Shown piece after piece: positions 41,178-49,947 of a stretch of 64,000 nucleotides of DNA. The notes beneath the pieces are model-generated. The model was not told the origin of the DNA and did no database searches. It saw only the letters and a list, made by a program, of their open reading frames with translations. Source of the stretch: CAYTGM01 sp964437365 (lineage in GTDB: Bacteria > Sumerlaeota > Sumerlaeia > SLMS01); contig CAYTGM010000005.1 in the NCBI GenBank assembly GCA_964437365.1, forward strand, positions 179,865-243,864. The letters run 5' to 3'. Position numbers and translations under genes: made by a program. How positions within the stretch are numbered: position 1 is the stretch's first letter; each line of letters starts with the position of its first letter.

Positions 41178-43190
41178 TTACAGGGCCAGACCCTTCTTCT
41201 CAAGTTTCGAAATTTGATCGCGAAGCTCTGCTGCTTTTTCAAACTCCAAAGCTTTTGCAGCCTCCAGCATTTCCTTACGAAGCTTGTCGATCTTTTTCTT
41301 GAGCTCATTCTTTGAGACATACCCCGTCTCCTCTTCCGCAACCGACAGAAGAACCTGCTGCTCCTCATCATAACTGATCTCAATAATATTAGCGATTCGC
41401 TTTTTGATACTTTTGGGCGTAATCCCCATCTTCTTATTGTGCTCTTTCTGGATCTTACGACGACGCTCCGTTTCCTCTATACAAACCTTCATCGAGTCAG
41501 TGATTCTGTCCGCATACATGAGAACGCGTCCATTTTCATTTCTTGCTGCTCGACCTACCGTCTGGATCAAAGAACGAGAGGAGCGGAGATACCCTTCTTT
41601 ATCCGCATCGAGAATGCCAACCAGAGAGCATTCAGGAATATCAAGCCCTTCCCGGAGAAGGTTAATTCCAATTAAGACATCAAACTTACCTTCACGAAGC
41701 TCACGGATAATCTTGGCGCGTTCAAGCACATCAATATCACTATGCATATAACGCACGCGAAATCCTATTTCATTATAGTACTCTGTTAACTCCTCAGAGA
41801 ACCGTTTCGTCAGAGTTGTGACCAGAACACGTTCGCCGCGTTCCTCTCTCAGTCGGATTTCTTCCAGAAGATCCTGAACCTGACTGCCTACGGGCCTTAC
41901 CTCGATCTCTGGGTCGATCAGACCTGTCGGGCGTATAATTTGTTCCGCCACTGCCCCACCAGACTTTTCCAACTCGTATTGCTCTGGTGTTGCACTGACG
42001 AAGACAATCTGGTTAATCTTCTTTTCCCACTCTTCAAACTGCAAGGGACGGTTATCAAGAGCGCATGGAAGTCTGAAACCATATTCCACCAGATTCGTTT
42101 TTCGACTTCTGTCGCCTGAGTACATCGCTCTCACCTGGGGTACAGCAATATGGCTTTCATCCACAAAAAGCAGGTAGTCCTCAGGAAAATAATCCATGAG
42201 TGTATACGGAGCTTCCCCAGGAGCTCTTCCCGACAAATGGCGTGAATAGTTCTCAATTCCAGGACAGGTCCCCATCTCCTTCATGAGTTCTATATCGTAC
42301 TCTGTCCGCTGCTTGAGACGCATATACTCCTGCAACTTACCAAGATCCTCCAGCTCCTTCAGGCGCTCCTGCAACTCAGCCTCGATACCCTTAATGGCTA
42401 CTTTCATCTGGTCCTTTCGCGTTGCATAGACAGAAGCAGGAAAGATCGCTCCGCGCCTTACCTTACGTATTTTTTGCCCTGTGAGTGGATCGATCTCTGT
42501 TAAAGAATCAATCTCATCACCAAAAAACTCGACCCTGAGTGCGCGTCGTTCTTCATAGGCGGGAAAGATATCGATCACATCACCTCGAACACGGAATGTG
42601 CCGCGGTAGAAGTCCATGTCACTTCGTTCGTAGAGCAACTCTACAAGTCGCTTCATGAGATCCTCGCGCTCCATCTCCATCCCTGGCTCGAGATACACGA
42701 TCATATTGAAGAAGGCATCAGGAGCTCCAATCCCATAGATAGAAGAAACAGAGGCGACCACAAGAACATCCCGCCGCTCCAGCAAAGAGCGCGTCGCGCT
42801 GAGCCTCAGCTTATCGAGCTCATCATTGATCGAGGCATCTTTCTCTATATAGGTGTCGGAAGAAGGGATGTAGGCTTCTGGCTGGTAATAATCATAATAG
42901 GAGACGAAATACTCGACCGCGTTATCTGGAAAGATATCTTTGAATTCGTGGTAGAGTTGGGCAGCGAGAACCTTATTTGGAGCGAGAACAAGCGTTGGAA
43001 CATTGAGCTCTGCAACAACATGAGCCATGGTGAAGGTCTTTCCTGACCCAGTAACACCGAGAAGAACCTGGGCAGGAAGATCATTGCGAATTCCAGCCAC
43101 GAGGCTCTTGATGGCTTCTGGTTGATCTCCAGAGGGTTTGAAATCTGATACGATTCGAAATTGTCCCTGATTGCGATCCAATGTGCTCAT
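41178..43190 (-). CDS. uvrB: Excinuclease ABC subunit B
   Basis: A 670-residue UvrB, the damage-verifying helicase of nucleotide excision repair. Walker A is LLGVTGSGKTFTMA, followed by the beta-hairpin region with SYYDYYQPEAYIPSSDTYIEKD. The DESH box is in LLFVDESHIAVPQVRAMY, and helicase motifs V-VI are GINLLREGLDIPECSL and QTVGRAARN. The C-terminal UvrC-binding UVR domain ends at KLRKEMLEAAKALEFEKAAE. The called start MSTLDRNQG lies at 43190; a further upstream ATG at 43277 adds an unsupported extension. It is divergent from a small membrane protein gene with 63 bases between. Confidence 0.97.
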   Translation of the reverse strand: MSTLDRNQGQFRIVSDFKPSGDQPEAIKSLVAGIRNDLPAQVLLGVTGSGKTFTMAHVVAELNVPTLVLAPNKVLAAQLYHEFKDIFPDNAVEYFVSYYDYYQPEAYIPSSDTYIEKDASINDELDKLRLSATRSLLERRDVLVVASVSSIYGIGAPDAFFNMIVYLEPGMEMEREDLMKRLVELLYERSDMDFYRGTFRVRGDVIDIFPAYEERRALRVEFFGDEIDSLTEIDPLTGQKIRKVRRGAIFPASVYATRKDQMKVAIKGIEAELQERLKELEDLGKLQEYMRLKQRTEYDIELMKEMGTCPGIENYSRHLSGRAPGEAPYTLMDYFPEDYLLFVDESHIAVPQVRAMYSGDRSRKTNLVEYGFRLPCALDNRPLQFEEWEKKINQIVFVSATPEQYELEKSGGAVAEQIIRPTGLIDPEIEVRPVGSQVQDLLEEIRLREERGERVLVTTLTKRFSEELTEYYNEIGFRVRYMHSDIDVLERAKIIRELREGKFDVLIGINLLREGLDIPECSLVGILDADKEGYLRSSRSLIQTVGRAARNENGRVLMYADRITDSMKVCIEETERRRKIQKEHNKKMGITPKSIKKRIANIIEISYDEEQQVLLSVAEEETGYVSKNELKKKIDKLRKEMLEAAKALEFEKAAELRDQISKLEKKGLAL

Positions 43191-43253
43191 CTGCCTTTTC
43201 TCTTGTCGTCGATCCGGCGACTTCTTCACATTCGTACGTGAGGAACGTTTTCT

Positions 43254-43556
43254 ATGAAGAAGCGCAGCAAAATACAACTTTTGCCAATTTGGGCCTACGT
43301 GGTTTCAAACCTGGTGTTTCTTGCACTGCTGGTGGTTGTGTATTATGCCACTCAGTATTATGCAGCCGAGAACAAATTTATCAACGTTGCCTTGTTCCCC
43401 ATTCTGCTCGTCGCGTTTCTCAGCGTCTTGATTGCTAGCGGATATGATGCCTTCTATGATCGCTTGATGTATCGTCGCTATCAACGTGAGCGCGAGAATA
43501 ACCAGGAGATCGAAATCGTCAAGGGGACGCGCGACGGCATCCGCAAGAGTGAGTAA
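43254..43556 (+). CDS. Small two-helix membrane protein
   Basis: A 100-residue protein with two predicted membrane helices (about 12-33, WAYVVSNLVFLALLVVVYYA, and 44-62, VALFPILLVAFLSVLIASGY). A charged cytoplasmic tail follows (DRLMYRRYQREREN). GAGGAAC lies 11 bases before the ATG. It is divergent from uvrB. No family is recognised and the role is unknown. Confidence 0.6.
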   Translation: MKKRSKIQLLPIWAYVVSNLVFLALLVVVYYATQYYAAENKFINVALFPILLVAFLSVLIASGYDAFYDRLMYRRYQRERENNQEIEIVKGTRDGIRKSE

Positions 43557-43858
43557 GCCTCTACACTTTCCTTTCTTTATCAATGAATCCCTCCAGTGGC
43601 ATCGCTGATTTTCCGCTCGGCGAAGACGAGTAACCCTGACAAGGCAATTAGCCTGAACAGATCAGTACAACCAGGTCTGAGCTACCGTTACTCTGTGCGA
43701 GGAGTGAATAACCTTGATTTAACTTCATTCTAACGAGTTTTCAACCTGCATCTGAATGCAGGCGGAAAGCAGCCTGAATGCAGGAAGGAAGCAAGTTGGA
43801 CTGGATAAAAGTTTTCTCCTCGAGTCGCTGACCATGAAGATCACAAGGAAAAGCGGTC
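43557..43858. other. Intergenic interval containing repeat copy 2
   Basis: About 300 bases between the small membrane protein (plus) and the deacetylase-like gene (minus). The only structure I see is the GAATGCAGG-type repeat at 43753-43799. No gene or terminator is clear. A 109-codon minus-strand ORF at 43741-44070 overlaps the deacetylase gene in another frame and is discarded. Confidence 0.4.
43753..43799 (+). repeat. Degenerate GAATGCAGG-type repeat, copy 2
   Basis: The plus strand reads GAATGCAGGCGGAAAGCAGC, then CTGAATGCAGGAAGGAAGCA. It is the counterpart of the minus-strand copy at 6206-6249, with about 24 of the first 29 positions in common. Both are built of degenerate units (GAA.GCAG) repeated every 10-12 bases. 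It lies downstream of the deacetylase stop. Confidence 0.45.
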
Positions 43859-45238
43859 CTATTCTTCCTCGTCTTCCACAAAAAGAGCAGACTGATCAAC
43901 ATCCGCATTAACAAATTCCCAGATGGGGGCAAACTCCCAATCCGGTTCCTCCTCCAGCCACTCGAAGAATCGGGAGATTCCACGCGCTTCGTTTCCGTTT
44001 CCATGGACAAGCAGGATGCTTCCGTTGGTTGCGGGAACGCGGTGCGGTGGTCTGTCCAGATGCATTCCACTCACCCATGAGTCGCAATCCACCGGTAGCA
44101 AACTCATCGCGAGGATTTCATTCAATCTGGTTTCGTCGTGCTTGAGACCAGGAAAACGGTAGAAGTGTTCTGGAACGACACCCCACTCCAGAAGAATCTT
44201 TTCCAGGTGGAGAGTATCGCCACGCAAGGACTCCGGAGCATAAGCATTCATGAATATCCCCGACTTTGGATGATCCCAGGAATGGAGCCCCCAGATGAAA
44301 TCGATGCTGGGTTCTTTCTCCAGCTCAAGCAGATCTGCCATTGCGAGAGGCTGTTGCTGAAGCCAGCGCCCTGATATGAACTGCGTGCAATAGACAGTCT
44401 GCGATCCGTCTGCACTTCTATTTGGTAACTCGTAATAGAACTCCTTTTCGTATGGTCGTATAGACCAACACAAATCAGAGGTAAGTGATACCTTCCCCTT
44501 CAGCTGCTCACGGTCGCCGTGGCAATATCCCTGCTCAAGTTCGGCAAGTTCGTGTGCCCGCTTGAAGAGCCGGTCGAGGTGTGTACCGTCGAACGATGAA
44601 ATATCACTACTTTCGTCGAGATCCTCCCTACGGATGGCGATAGAATAGTTCGCTGGTCCGTTGATCGCCGCAAGCACCCATTCCTCACCTTCCAGAAGAA
44701 AGGTTCGACGTATATAGATTTCAGTGCCAACCTGCAACTCAACGACCACTTCTTCCGGCGGAAGCATTGTGTAGGCGGAGAGTGGCTCGCTGACTGTACG
44801 AGGCTCACTTGTGACGCTCATCTTAGAAATGGAGCGATAGGGGTAATCGTTGAGAAGAGGCTTAGCCTTGAAAGTAAGTGACTTCCCCTGATATTCAAGT
44901 TTGTTCTGTTTAATTGTATAGCCAAGGGGCTCAGCAGACTCGTCGACTGGAACATAGTGTTTATCTTCGATGACGAGTACCGGATTACTGAGATAGTGTG
45001 TTTTTCCATCGGCATCACGAAGCTGATCGCCGCCGTTCTCGTAGATGACGCGTTTATCGTCGTAATCGATGACAAGGTTTCTCCCCCAGTAAGTCATTTC
45101 TACGGAGGCATCGAGAAAGTCCTCGGAAAGAAGGTCTTCGAGAGATATATAGAGAGCGCCCTGGAACTGAATAGCCCGCGCTTGAGCGCTCACTATGGAA
45201 GGGAAGAATACAAGGAGAAGTAGCAGAAGGTGTTTCAT
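43859..45238 (-). CDS. Secreted polysaccharide deacetylase-like protein with copper-amine-oxidase-type N-domain
   Basis: A 459-residue exported protein with a signal peptide (KHLLLLLLVFFPSIVSAQA). Residues 25-125 look like the copper amine oxidase N-terminal (stalk) domain common in Gram-positive and candidate-phylum secreted enzymes: IQFQGALYISLEDLL, then YVPVDESAEPLGY. The C-terminal half is NodB-like: VSLTSDLCWSIRPYE takes the TFDD place, the HSxxH metal pair is HSWDH, and YRFPGLKHDE corresponds to R.P.G. The second catalytic Asp of TFDD is missing, so activity may be reduced or altered. It acts outside the inner membrane on a glycan, possibly peptidoglycan. A NagX-like acyltransferase is upstream. 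Confidence 0.75.
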   Translation of the reverse strand: MKHLLLLLLVFFPSIVSAQARAIQFQGALYISLEDLLSEDFLDASVEMTYWGRNLVIDYDDKRVIYENGGDQLRDADGKTHYLSNPVLVIEDKHYVPVDESAEPLGYTIKQNKLEYQGKSLTFKAKPLLNDYPYRSISKMSVTSEPRTVSEPLSAYTMLPPEEVVVELQVGTEIYIRRTFLLEGEEWVLAAINGPANYSIAIRREDLDESSDISSFDGTHLDRLFKRAHELAELEQGYCHGDREQLKGKVSLTSDLCWSIRPYEKEFYYELPNRSADGSQTVYCTQFISGRWLQQQPLAMADLLELEKEPSIDFIWGLHSWDHPKSGIFMNAYAPESLRGDTLHLEKILLEWGVVPEHFYRFPGLKHDETRLNEILAMSLLPVDCDSWVSGMHLDRPPHRVPATNGSILLVHGNGNEARGISRFFEWLEEEPDWEFAPIWEFVNADVDQSALFVEDEEE

Positions 45239-45305
45239 TGGTCTTCATCAATTTAAGGAATTGGGTTGGCCGTTGTGAACAGGTCAACTGTGCCTTTATA
45301 GAAAG

Positions 45306-45336
45306 CCGACTTCTTCCTGTCGAGGGAAGAAGTCGG
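45306..45336 (-). terminator. Hairpin after the NagX-like gene
   Basis: A perfect 12-bp stem, CCGACTTCTTCC (45306-45317) with GGAAGAAGTCGG (45325-45336), and a 7-base loop. On the minus strand it follows the stop at 45380 and is trailed by CTTTCTATAAAG, a weak T-run. A terminator is likely but not certain. Confidence 0.55.
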
Positions 45337-45379
45337 TCTGGACTCGTTCATAAATTGATGGAGAGTGGAGGAAGGACTC

Positions 45380-46825
45380 CTACACCTTGAGAAACCACTT
45401 TTTGTGATAAAGAGGCCAGGTAATCAGGAACCAGAAAATAATATATGTCAGCGCGAACGCAAAGGAGGCGAGATGCTCAGTTTGTACTTCGGGGTTTGCG
45501 TAGAAGATCGCCTGGAAAACATTCTCATAGATCCAGGTCTTGAGGTTGTCGACTCCTTCTGTCGCATTCGGGTTGCTGACCATAAACTTGACCTTTTCAA
45601 CAAAACCTGAGGCGACTTCGTCTGTAGGAATTTTAATCATGTACATAATTCTCGCAAGAATGCCGGAGGCAAAGAAGACATAGATCGGGTTCGTACCAAA
45701 GACAACGAAGGGGAAGGACCATTTACGCCACTTCAGCACATCATTCAAATAATAGGTAATCGCGAAGATGACAGACGCCCAGCCAGCTGTAAAGACAACA
45801 TAGCTGCTGCTCCAGTTCTTCTTGTTGATGGGGAAATACGTATCCATGCAGGCGCCAATGATAATCAGCACGTTGCCGGCTAGAAGAGCCCACATGACTT
45901 TCTCTTTACCACTTTTCTCTACTTGAAACCACGTCCCTGCCAGCATTCCAAAGATCACTGTTCCAATGGCAGGAATAGTACTGAGAAGACCCTCGGGGTC
46001 TGGTCTATACCTGTACAGGTGAGACCCAAAAAGGTTGGAATCAATCCAGTCTATGAGGCCGCCAGGATAAGGCGCACCCTCTGGTGCATCGCGGATCGTT
46101 CCTTCGATAGCTCCGAGAACGTAATCTGCAGGAGGCGAGATATACTTGAGGAGAATCCAGTACAGGTTGAGGAAAATGAGTGCCCAAATGACTCGTCCAA
46201 GTGTCTTTGTATAGAGCAAAATAAGAGAGGCGAAGAAGTAGCAGAGGCCAATTCTTTGGAGCACGCCTGGAATACGAAGAATGCCTCCACCGTCTAACTC
46301 ATTGGATCTTGGGAACATACCACTGAAAGTGAACGTGCGCACAGGACCGCTGAAATGTCCGAAATCGATAATCCACCACAGAAACCCGAGTCCTAACAGG
46401 CCAGCACCAGCGGGGATTCGTGCTCCTTTAATACCTTCTTTCAGTTTGGCAGAATAGCCTTCACAGAAATAATGCACTCCGAACGCCATTGCAATGAACG
46501 GGAGGGTGAGACGAAGGTTAGGAAATCCACCCAAAATGAGTCCAAGAAGGATCAGAAGAATCGTCCTTCGAATAACTTGAATCATGATCAATGTTTTGTC
46601 GGCGCCCGCAGCCAGCTTTTTGTCCAGCGAAAGCGTCATGGCGACGCCAACGATGAACAGGAAGAATGGGAAGATAAAGTCGGTGGGCGTCCATCCGTCC
46701 CATTTCGCGTGACCTAGAGGCTTATAAATGGCTCCCCAGCTTCCAGGGTTGTTGACGAGGACCATTCCGGCGATCGTGAGTCCTCGAAATACGTCGAGCG
46801 ATTCGAGTCGTTCCTTCTTTGCCAT
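45380..46825 (-). CDS. NagX/HGSNAT-like acyltransferase, DUF5009 family
   Basis: A 481-residue polytopic protein. The N-terminus RLESLDVFRGLTIAGMVLVNNPGSW is the hallmark of heparan-alpha-glucosaminide N-acetyltransferase and its bacterial relatives (NagX, DUF5009). GWTPTDFIFPFFLFIVGVAM follows, and about ten membrane helices are seen in all. HGSNAT transfers acetyl groups across the membrane to terminal glucosamine; bacterial members are found in glycan-utilisation loci. It is on the same strand as the deacetylase downstream and lies near the sugar importer, so a role in amino-sugar metabolism is inferred. The start is ATG 46825 with AGGAGG upstream. Confidence 0.85.
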   Translation of the reverse strand: MAKKERLESLDVFRGLTIAGMVLVNNPGSWGAIYKPLGHAKWDGWTPTDFIFPFFLFIVGVAMTLSLDKKLAAGADKTLIMIQVIRRTILLILLGLILGGFPNLRLTLPFIAMAFGVHYFCEGYSAKLKEGIKGARIPAGAGLLGLGFLWWIIDFGHFSGPVRTFTFSGMFPRSNELDGGGILRIPGVLQRIGLCYFFASLILLYTKTLGRVIWALIFLNLYWILLKYISPPADYVLGAIEGTIRDAPEGAPYPGGLIDWIDSNLFGSHLYRYRPDPEGLLSTIPAIGTVIFGMLAGTWFQVEKSGKEKVMWALLAGNVLIIIGACMDTYFPINKKNWSSSYVVFTAGWASVIFAITYYLNDVLKWRKWSFPFVVFGTNPIYVFFASGILARIMYMIKIPTDEVASGFVEKVKFMVSNPNATEGVDNLKTWIYENVFQAIFYANPEVQTEHLASFAFALTYIIFWFLITWPLYHKKWFLKV

Positions 46826-46851
46826 ATAGGAGGCTTTCTCTAGAAAGTTGA

Positions 46852-46888
46852 TTTATAAAAAGGAAACGACCCACCGGGAAGGTGGGTC
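46852..46888 (-). terminator. Intrinsic terminator after the pseudopilin gene
   Basis: The minus strand shows GACCCACC/GGTGGGTC (46868-46875 with 46881-46888) with a five-base loop, followed by GTTTCCTTTTTATAA. It lies 32 bases beyond the pilin stop at 46920 and just before the NagX-like start. Confidence 0.7.
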
Positions 46889-46919
46889 GAGAGTTTTTTA
46901 GAGCGTTAAGTTGGAATAC

Positions 46920-47525
46920 TTATGACTTGAAGCGTACCACGTCACCATTACTGACAGTTCCGTTTGTTGGATCATACGGAGTCATAGGAGATGGGAAGGT
47001 TGGGTTAAGAATGTCATATGCTCTATCTGGTCCAAGGCTGAACATCACCCAGAATTCTCTCTTCAAGAGATTTGTTCCATCTGAGTAGTTCTGGAAGGGC
47101 TCGAAGAAGACGGCAGATCTTGTTGCAAGAGCCGGTGACTCGGCAATTCCGTGGGATCCCCCGTGAATATAATCCGGACCCCAGATCACAACTGTTCGGT
47201 CGCCAGGATTCGGATCTACATTGTTGAAAACATCCTTGGGGATCGATGTCATGTAGGCGATGGGTGTTGTGACCTTCGACCACAAAAACTCACGCGTTTG
47301 TCCGACCGCTCTGGACGTTTTGAAAAGACGGTTATAATCGATTTGATAGGATTCAACCGCTGTGGCCAAAGAGCGCATATCTGCCTGCATACGGCTGACT
47401 TTGGAGCGCGTCTGGGCCTCAAGGAAGTTAGGGACGGCAATTGCCGCGAGGATAGCAATAATAGCCACGACAATTAAGAGTTCAATCAGTGTGAAACCAC
47501 TGAACGGCTTGAAATTTTTTCTCAT
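46920..47525 (-). CDS. Type II secretion/type IV pilin-like prepilin
   Basis: A 201-residue protein with a class III prepilin signal: FKPFSGFTLIELLIVVAIIA. The conserved Gly-Phe cleavage site and Glu5 are followed by a hydrophobic stalk. Then comes AQTRSKVSRMQADMRSLATA, the helix typical of GspG/DUF1559-like pseudopilins of Sumerlaeota, Hydrogenedentota and Planctomycetota. The globular part has no cysteines visible as disulphide pairs. ATG 47525 is chosen; an ORF extending to 47780 lacks signal features. AGGAG lies about 13 bases upstream. It would need PilD-like prepilin peptidase, not in this window. It is one of many likely paralogues in the genome; the role is assumed surface or secretion. 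Confidence 0.88.
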   Translation of the reverse strand: MRKNFKPFSGFTLIELLIVVAIIAILAAIAVPNFLEAQTRSKVSRMQADMRSLATAVESYQIDYNRLFKTSRAVGQTREFLWSKVTTPIAYMTSIPKDVFNNVDPNPGDRTVVIWGPDYIHGGSHGIAESPALATRSAVFFEPFQNYSDGTNLLKREFWVMFSLGPDRAYDILNPTFPSPMTPYDPTNGTVSNGDVVRFKS

Positions 47526-47795
47526 TTCTTTCTTTCTCTCCTGGGTATTAGACCGATCATTTTCACTCACGATCATGTCAAAATCTGCTTCGCTTGTTTG
47601 TCGCTGGCAAGGGGTTCCTGAAAACATTTTTTTGACGCCCCAAAGAGCAACAACAAATATTGTATACCTATATCCCCCCTGTGTAAATTCCGGTTGTGCA
47701 TCAACAGATGCCGGCTGAAGGTGCGCGTTACGCCCAAGATGTATCCCATACCCTGATAAGCGAAAAGAAATCAGCCTCATTCGCTCAAGAGCACG

Positions 47796-49076
47796 ATGAC
47801 CCGATCCTTTATTCTCAGCATCCTTGCGATCCTTCCCGTTTTCCTCCTCTCCTGCGCTGACAACACTCAGTCACCGTACACTGAGGATGGAAAGAAGCGG
47901 ATCATCTTCCTGACAATGCAGCTGAGGCCAACGTTTGACGAGTACTTCTTTGATCTCTTTGCGCAGTATGAGGAGGAAAACCCTGACGTTAAGATCGAAT
48001 GGATCGACTTTCCATACCAGAATTATGAAACAAAGCTGATGACTGCCTACATCGGTGGTAGAGCTCCTCATGTGATTAACTTGCCTTCTGACTATGTCCA
48101 GGATTTTCAGAAGAGAGGCTTCGTGCTCCCACTCAACCAATATCTCTCCGAAGACACATTCGAGAGTTACGTTCCCACAATCCTGGAGGATGGGGGAAGA
48201 TACGGAGAGAATGTCTATGCGCTCCCCTGGTATGCATCTTCCTCCGTGAACTTCATCAACATTGGTATTCTTGAAGAAGCAGGACTGAGCCTTGAGGATG
48301 TTCCGGAACACTTTTCAGACCTTCCAGAGTTCGCAAAATCAATCAAAGAGAAAACGGGTAAGTTTGCGTCCTTTCCCATCTATACAGAAAATGGAACTTT
48401 ACGTCTGCTGCTCTGGGCTGCGGGAGTTCCGATTACAAACAGAGAAGGTACAGAAGCGACCTTCAATACAGAGAAAGCTGTTGAGACGATCAAATTCTGG
48501 ACGGACCTCTATAACTCTGGACTTGTCCCCGACGAGGCTCTTACAGCAACACATCAGCGCCCTATGGAACTCTACAAGACAGGCAATCTACTCATGATGG
48601 AAACAGGAGCTCAGCTCATGCGCAAAGTTGAGTCGGACGCTCCCGATGTCTATGCAAATACGCGTGTCTGGCCATTGCTTTCCTGGAAGGGACAAGAGAA
48701 ATACCAGACGGCATTACACACAATATGTATTTCTTCTCAGGCGGCTCACCCCCAGGAGGCAGCAGACTTTGCTGCTTACGTCACCAACGCACAGAACCAG
48801 TTGGAGTTCTGCAAGCTGACGACAATTATCCCCACGGTCATTGAGGCGCTGGACGACCCTTATTTCTCTGACCCTGAGGATACACTTGAGGGGCGCGCGC
48901 GATTAATGAGTGCAAAGCAAGTCCGAAAAGGTGCGGTGTTTCGTCCCCTCAAAGGTGGAAAAGCACTTCAAACAATCATGGACCGTACAACAGAAAACAT
49001 TGCCCTGGGTAAGATCAGCGCCGAGGAAGGTATAGCAGAGGCGGAAAGAAAGTGGAATGAAATCCTCCAGGAATAA
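47796..49076 (+). CDS. Sugar ABC transporter substrate-binding lipoprotein (family 1)
   Basis: A 426-residue extracellular solute-binding protein. The lipobox is LLSC in SILAILPVFLLSCADN, and the mature protein would start at Cys20. RPTFDEYFFDLFAQYEEENPDVKIEWIDFP is the usual N-terminal alpha/beta lobe of MalE/UgpB-type proteins, and VYALPWYASSSVNFIN is the hinge region. The next two genes are its permeases, and the permease start overlaps this stop by 20 bases. No ATPase gene is in the window; family precedent is a shared MsmX/UgpC-like ATPase encoded elsewhere. The sugar is not predictable. Confidence 0.92.
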   Translation: MTRSFILSILAILPVFLLSCADNTQSPYTEDGKKRIIFLTMQLRPTFDEYFFDLFAQYEEENPDVKIEWIDFPYQNYETKLMTAYIGGRAPHVINLPSDYVQDFQKRGFVLPLNQYLSEDTFESYVPTILEDGGRYGENVYALPWYASSSVNFINIGILEEAGLSLEDVPEHFSDLPEFAKSIKEKTGKFASFPIYTENGTLRLLLWAAGVPITNREGTEATFNTEKAVETIKFWTDLYNSGLVPDEALTATHQRPMELYKTGNLLMMETGAQLMRKVESDAPDVYANTRVWPLLSWKGQEKYQTALHTICISSQAAHPQEAADFAAYVTNAQNQLEFCKLTTIIPTVIEALDDPYFSDPEDTLEGRARLMSAKQVRKGAVFRPLKGGKALQTIMDRTTENIALGKISAEEGIAEAERKWNEILQE

Positions 49077-49944
49077 TTACAAACAGACACTCACAGCGTA
49101 TAGCTTCCTCCTGCCAACGCTGGTTGTTCTGGGCTTGTTTCAATTCTATCCGATGGTTCATGCCTTGTTCCTGTCCATGTGGGATTATTTCCCTATGTCA
49201 CCGAACAATGAATTCATCGGTTTCGACAACTTCACGCGGTTGTTTTCCGATGATTTATTCTGGGAAGCCTTGAAGAACTCCATTCTCTATCTCCTCGTGG
49301 TCCCTGTCATCATCGCGACGTCTTTAGGACTGGCGATGCTGGTGGAGCCCAATCTCCCTGGAATAGGTTTCTTCCGAGCCTGCTATTATGTGCCAGTGGT
49401 CACCATGATGGTTGTTGTCGCCTTCATCTGGAAAGTTCTCTTCAACACCGACAATGGAGTCATCAACCAGGCACTGATAGGTACAGGTGTCATCTCCGAT
49501 GGAATTCCGTGGTTGACCAGTGAAAAGATGGCGCTTTGGTCGATCATGACAGTAACCATGTGGAAGGGCCTCGGCTATTATATGGTGATGTTTATCGTCG
49601 GGCTCAAAGCAATTCCTCCGACTCTTGTTGAGGCGGCCCGTATAGATGGGGCTCGGAAATTTCAGATATTCATGAACGTGACAGTTCCCTGCTTATGGCC
49701 GACAATCAGCCTCATTGCAATTCTTTCCTCGATAGCTGCTTTACAGGTTTTCGACGAGATTTATGTTTTGACATCTGGCAGAATAGGCACTGCGACACTC
49801 GTCTATATGATCTACGAAGAAGGGTTCAGTGGCATGGATTCCGACATGGGCTATGCATCCGCTGTGGGAGTTGTGCTTTTCCTTCTTCTCTTCGTCTTCA
49901 CGGCGCTTTCTATCAAGACTATGGAAAAGGCGTATACGGATTAA
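49057..49944 (+). CDS. Sugar ABC transporter permease (MalF/UgpA type)
   Basis: A 295-residue permease with six predicted helices. The EAA loop, contacting the ATPase, is VEAARIDGARKFQIFMNVTVP at about residues 190-210. FLLPTLVVLGLFQFYPM and FRACYYVPVVTMMVVVAFIW are typical of the UgpA branch. The start at 49057 lies inside the binding protein gene, an overlap that implies coupling. The next permease starts three bases after the stop. Confidence 0.93.
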   Translation: MKSSRNNYKQTLTAYSFLLPTLVVLGLFQFYPMVHALFLSMWDYFPMSPNNEFIGFDNFTRLFSDDLFWEALKNSILYLLVVPVIIATSLGLAMLVEPNLPGIGFFRACYYVPVVTMMVVVAFIWKVLFNTDNGVINQALIGTGVISDGIPWLTSEKMALWSIMTVTMWKGLGYYMVMFIVGLKAIPPTLVEAARIDGARKFQIFMNVTVPCLWPTISLIAILSSIAALQVFDEIYVLTSGRIGTATLVYMIYEEGFSGMDSDMGYASAVGVVLFLLLFVFTALSIKTMEKAYTD

Positions 49945-49947
49945 ACG

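Noticed and set aside
43741..44070. A 109-codon minus-strand ORF overlapping the deacetylase-like gene.
   Set aside because: It is out of frame with a well-supported gene and its end only reads through the GAATGCAGG repeat.
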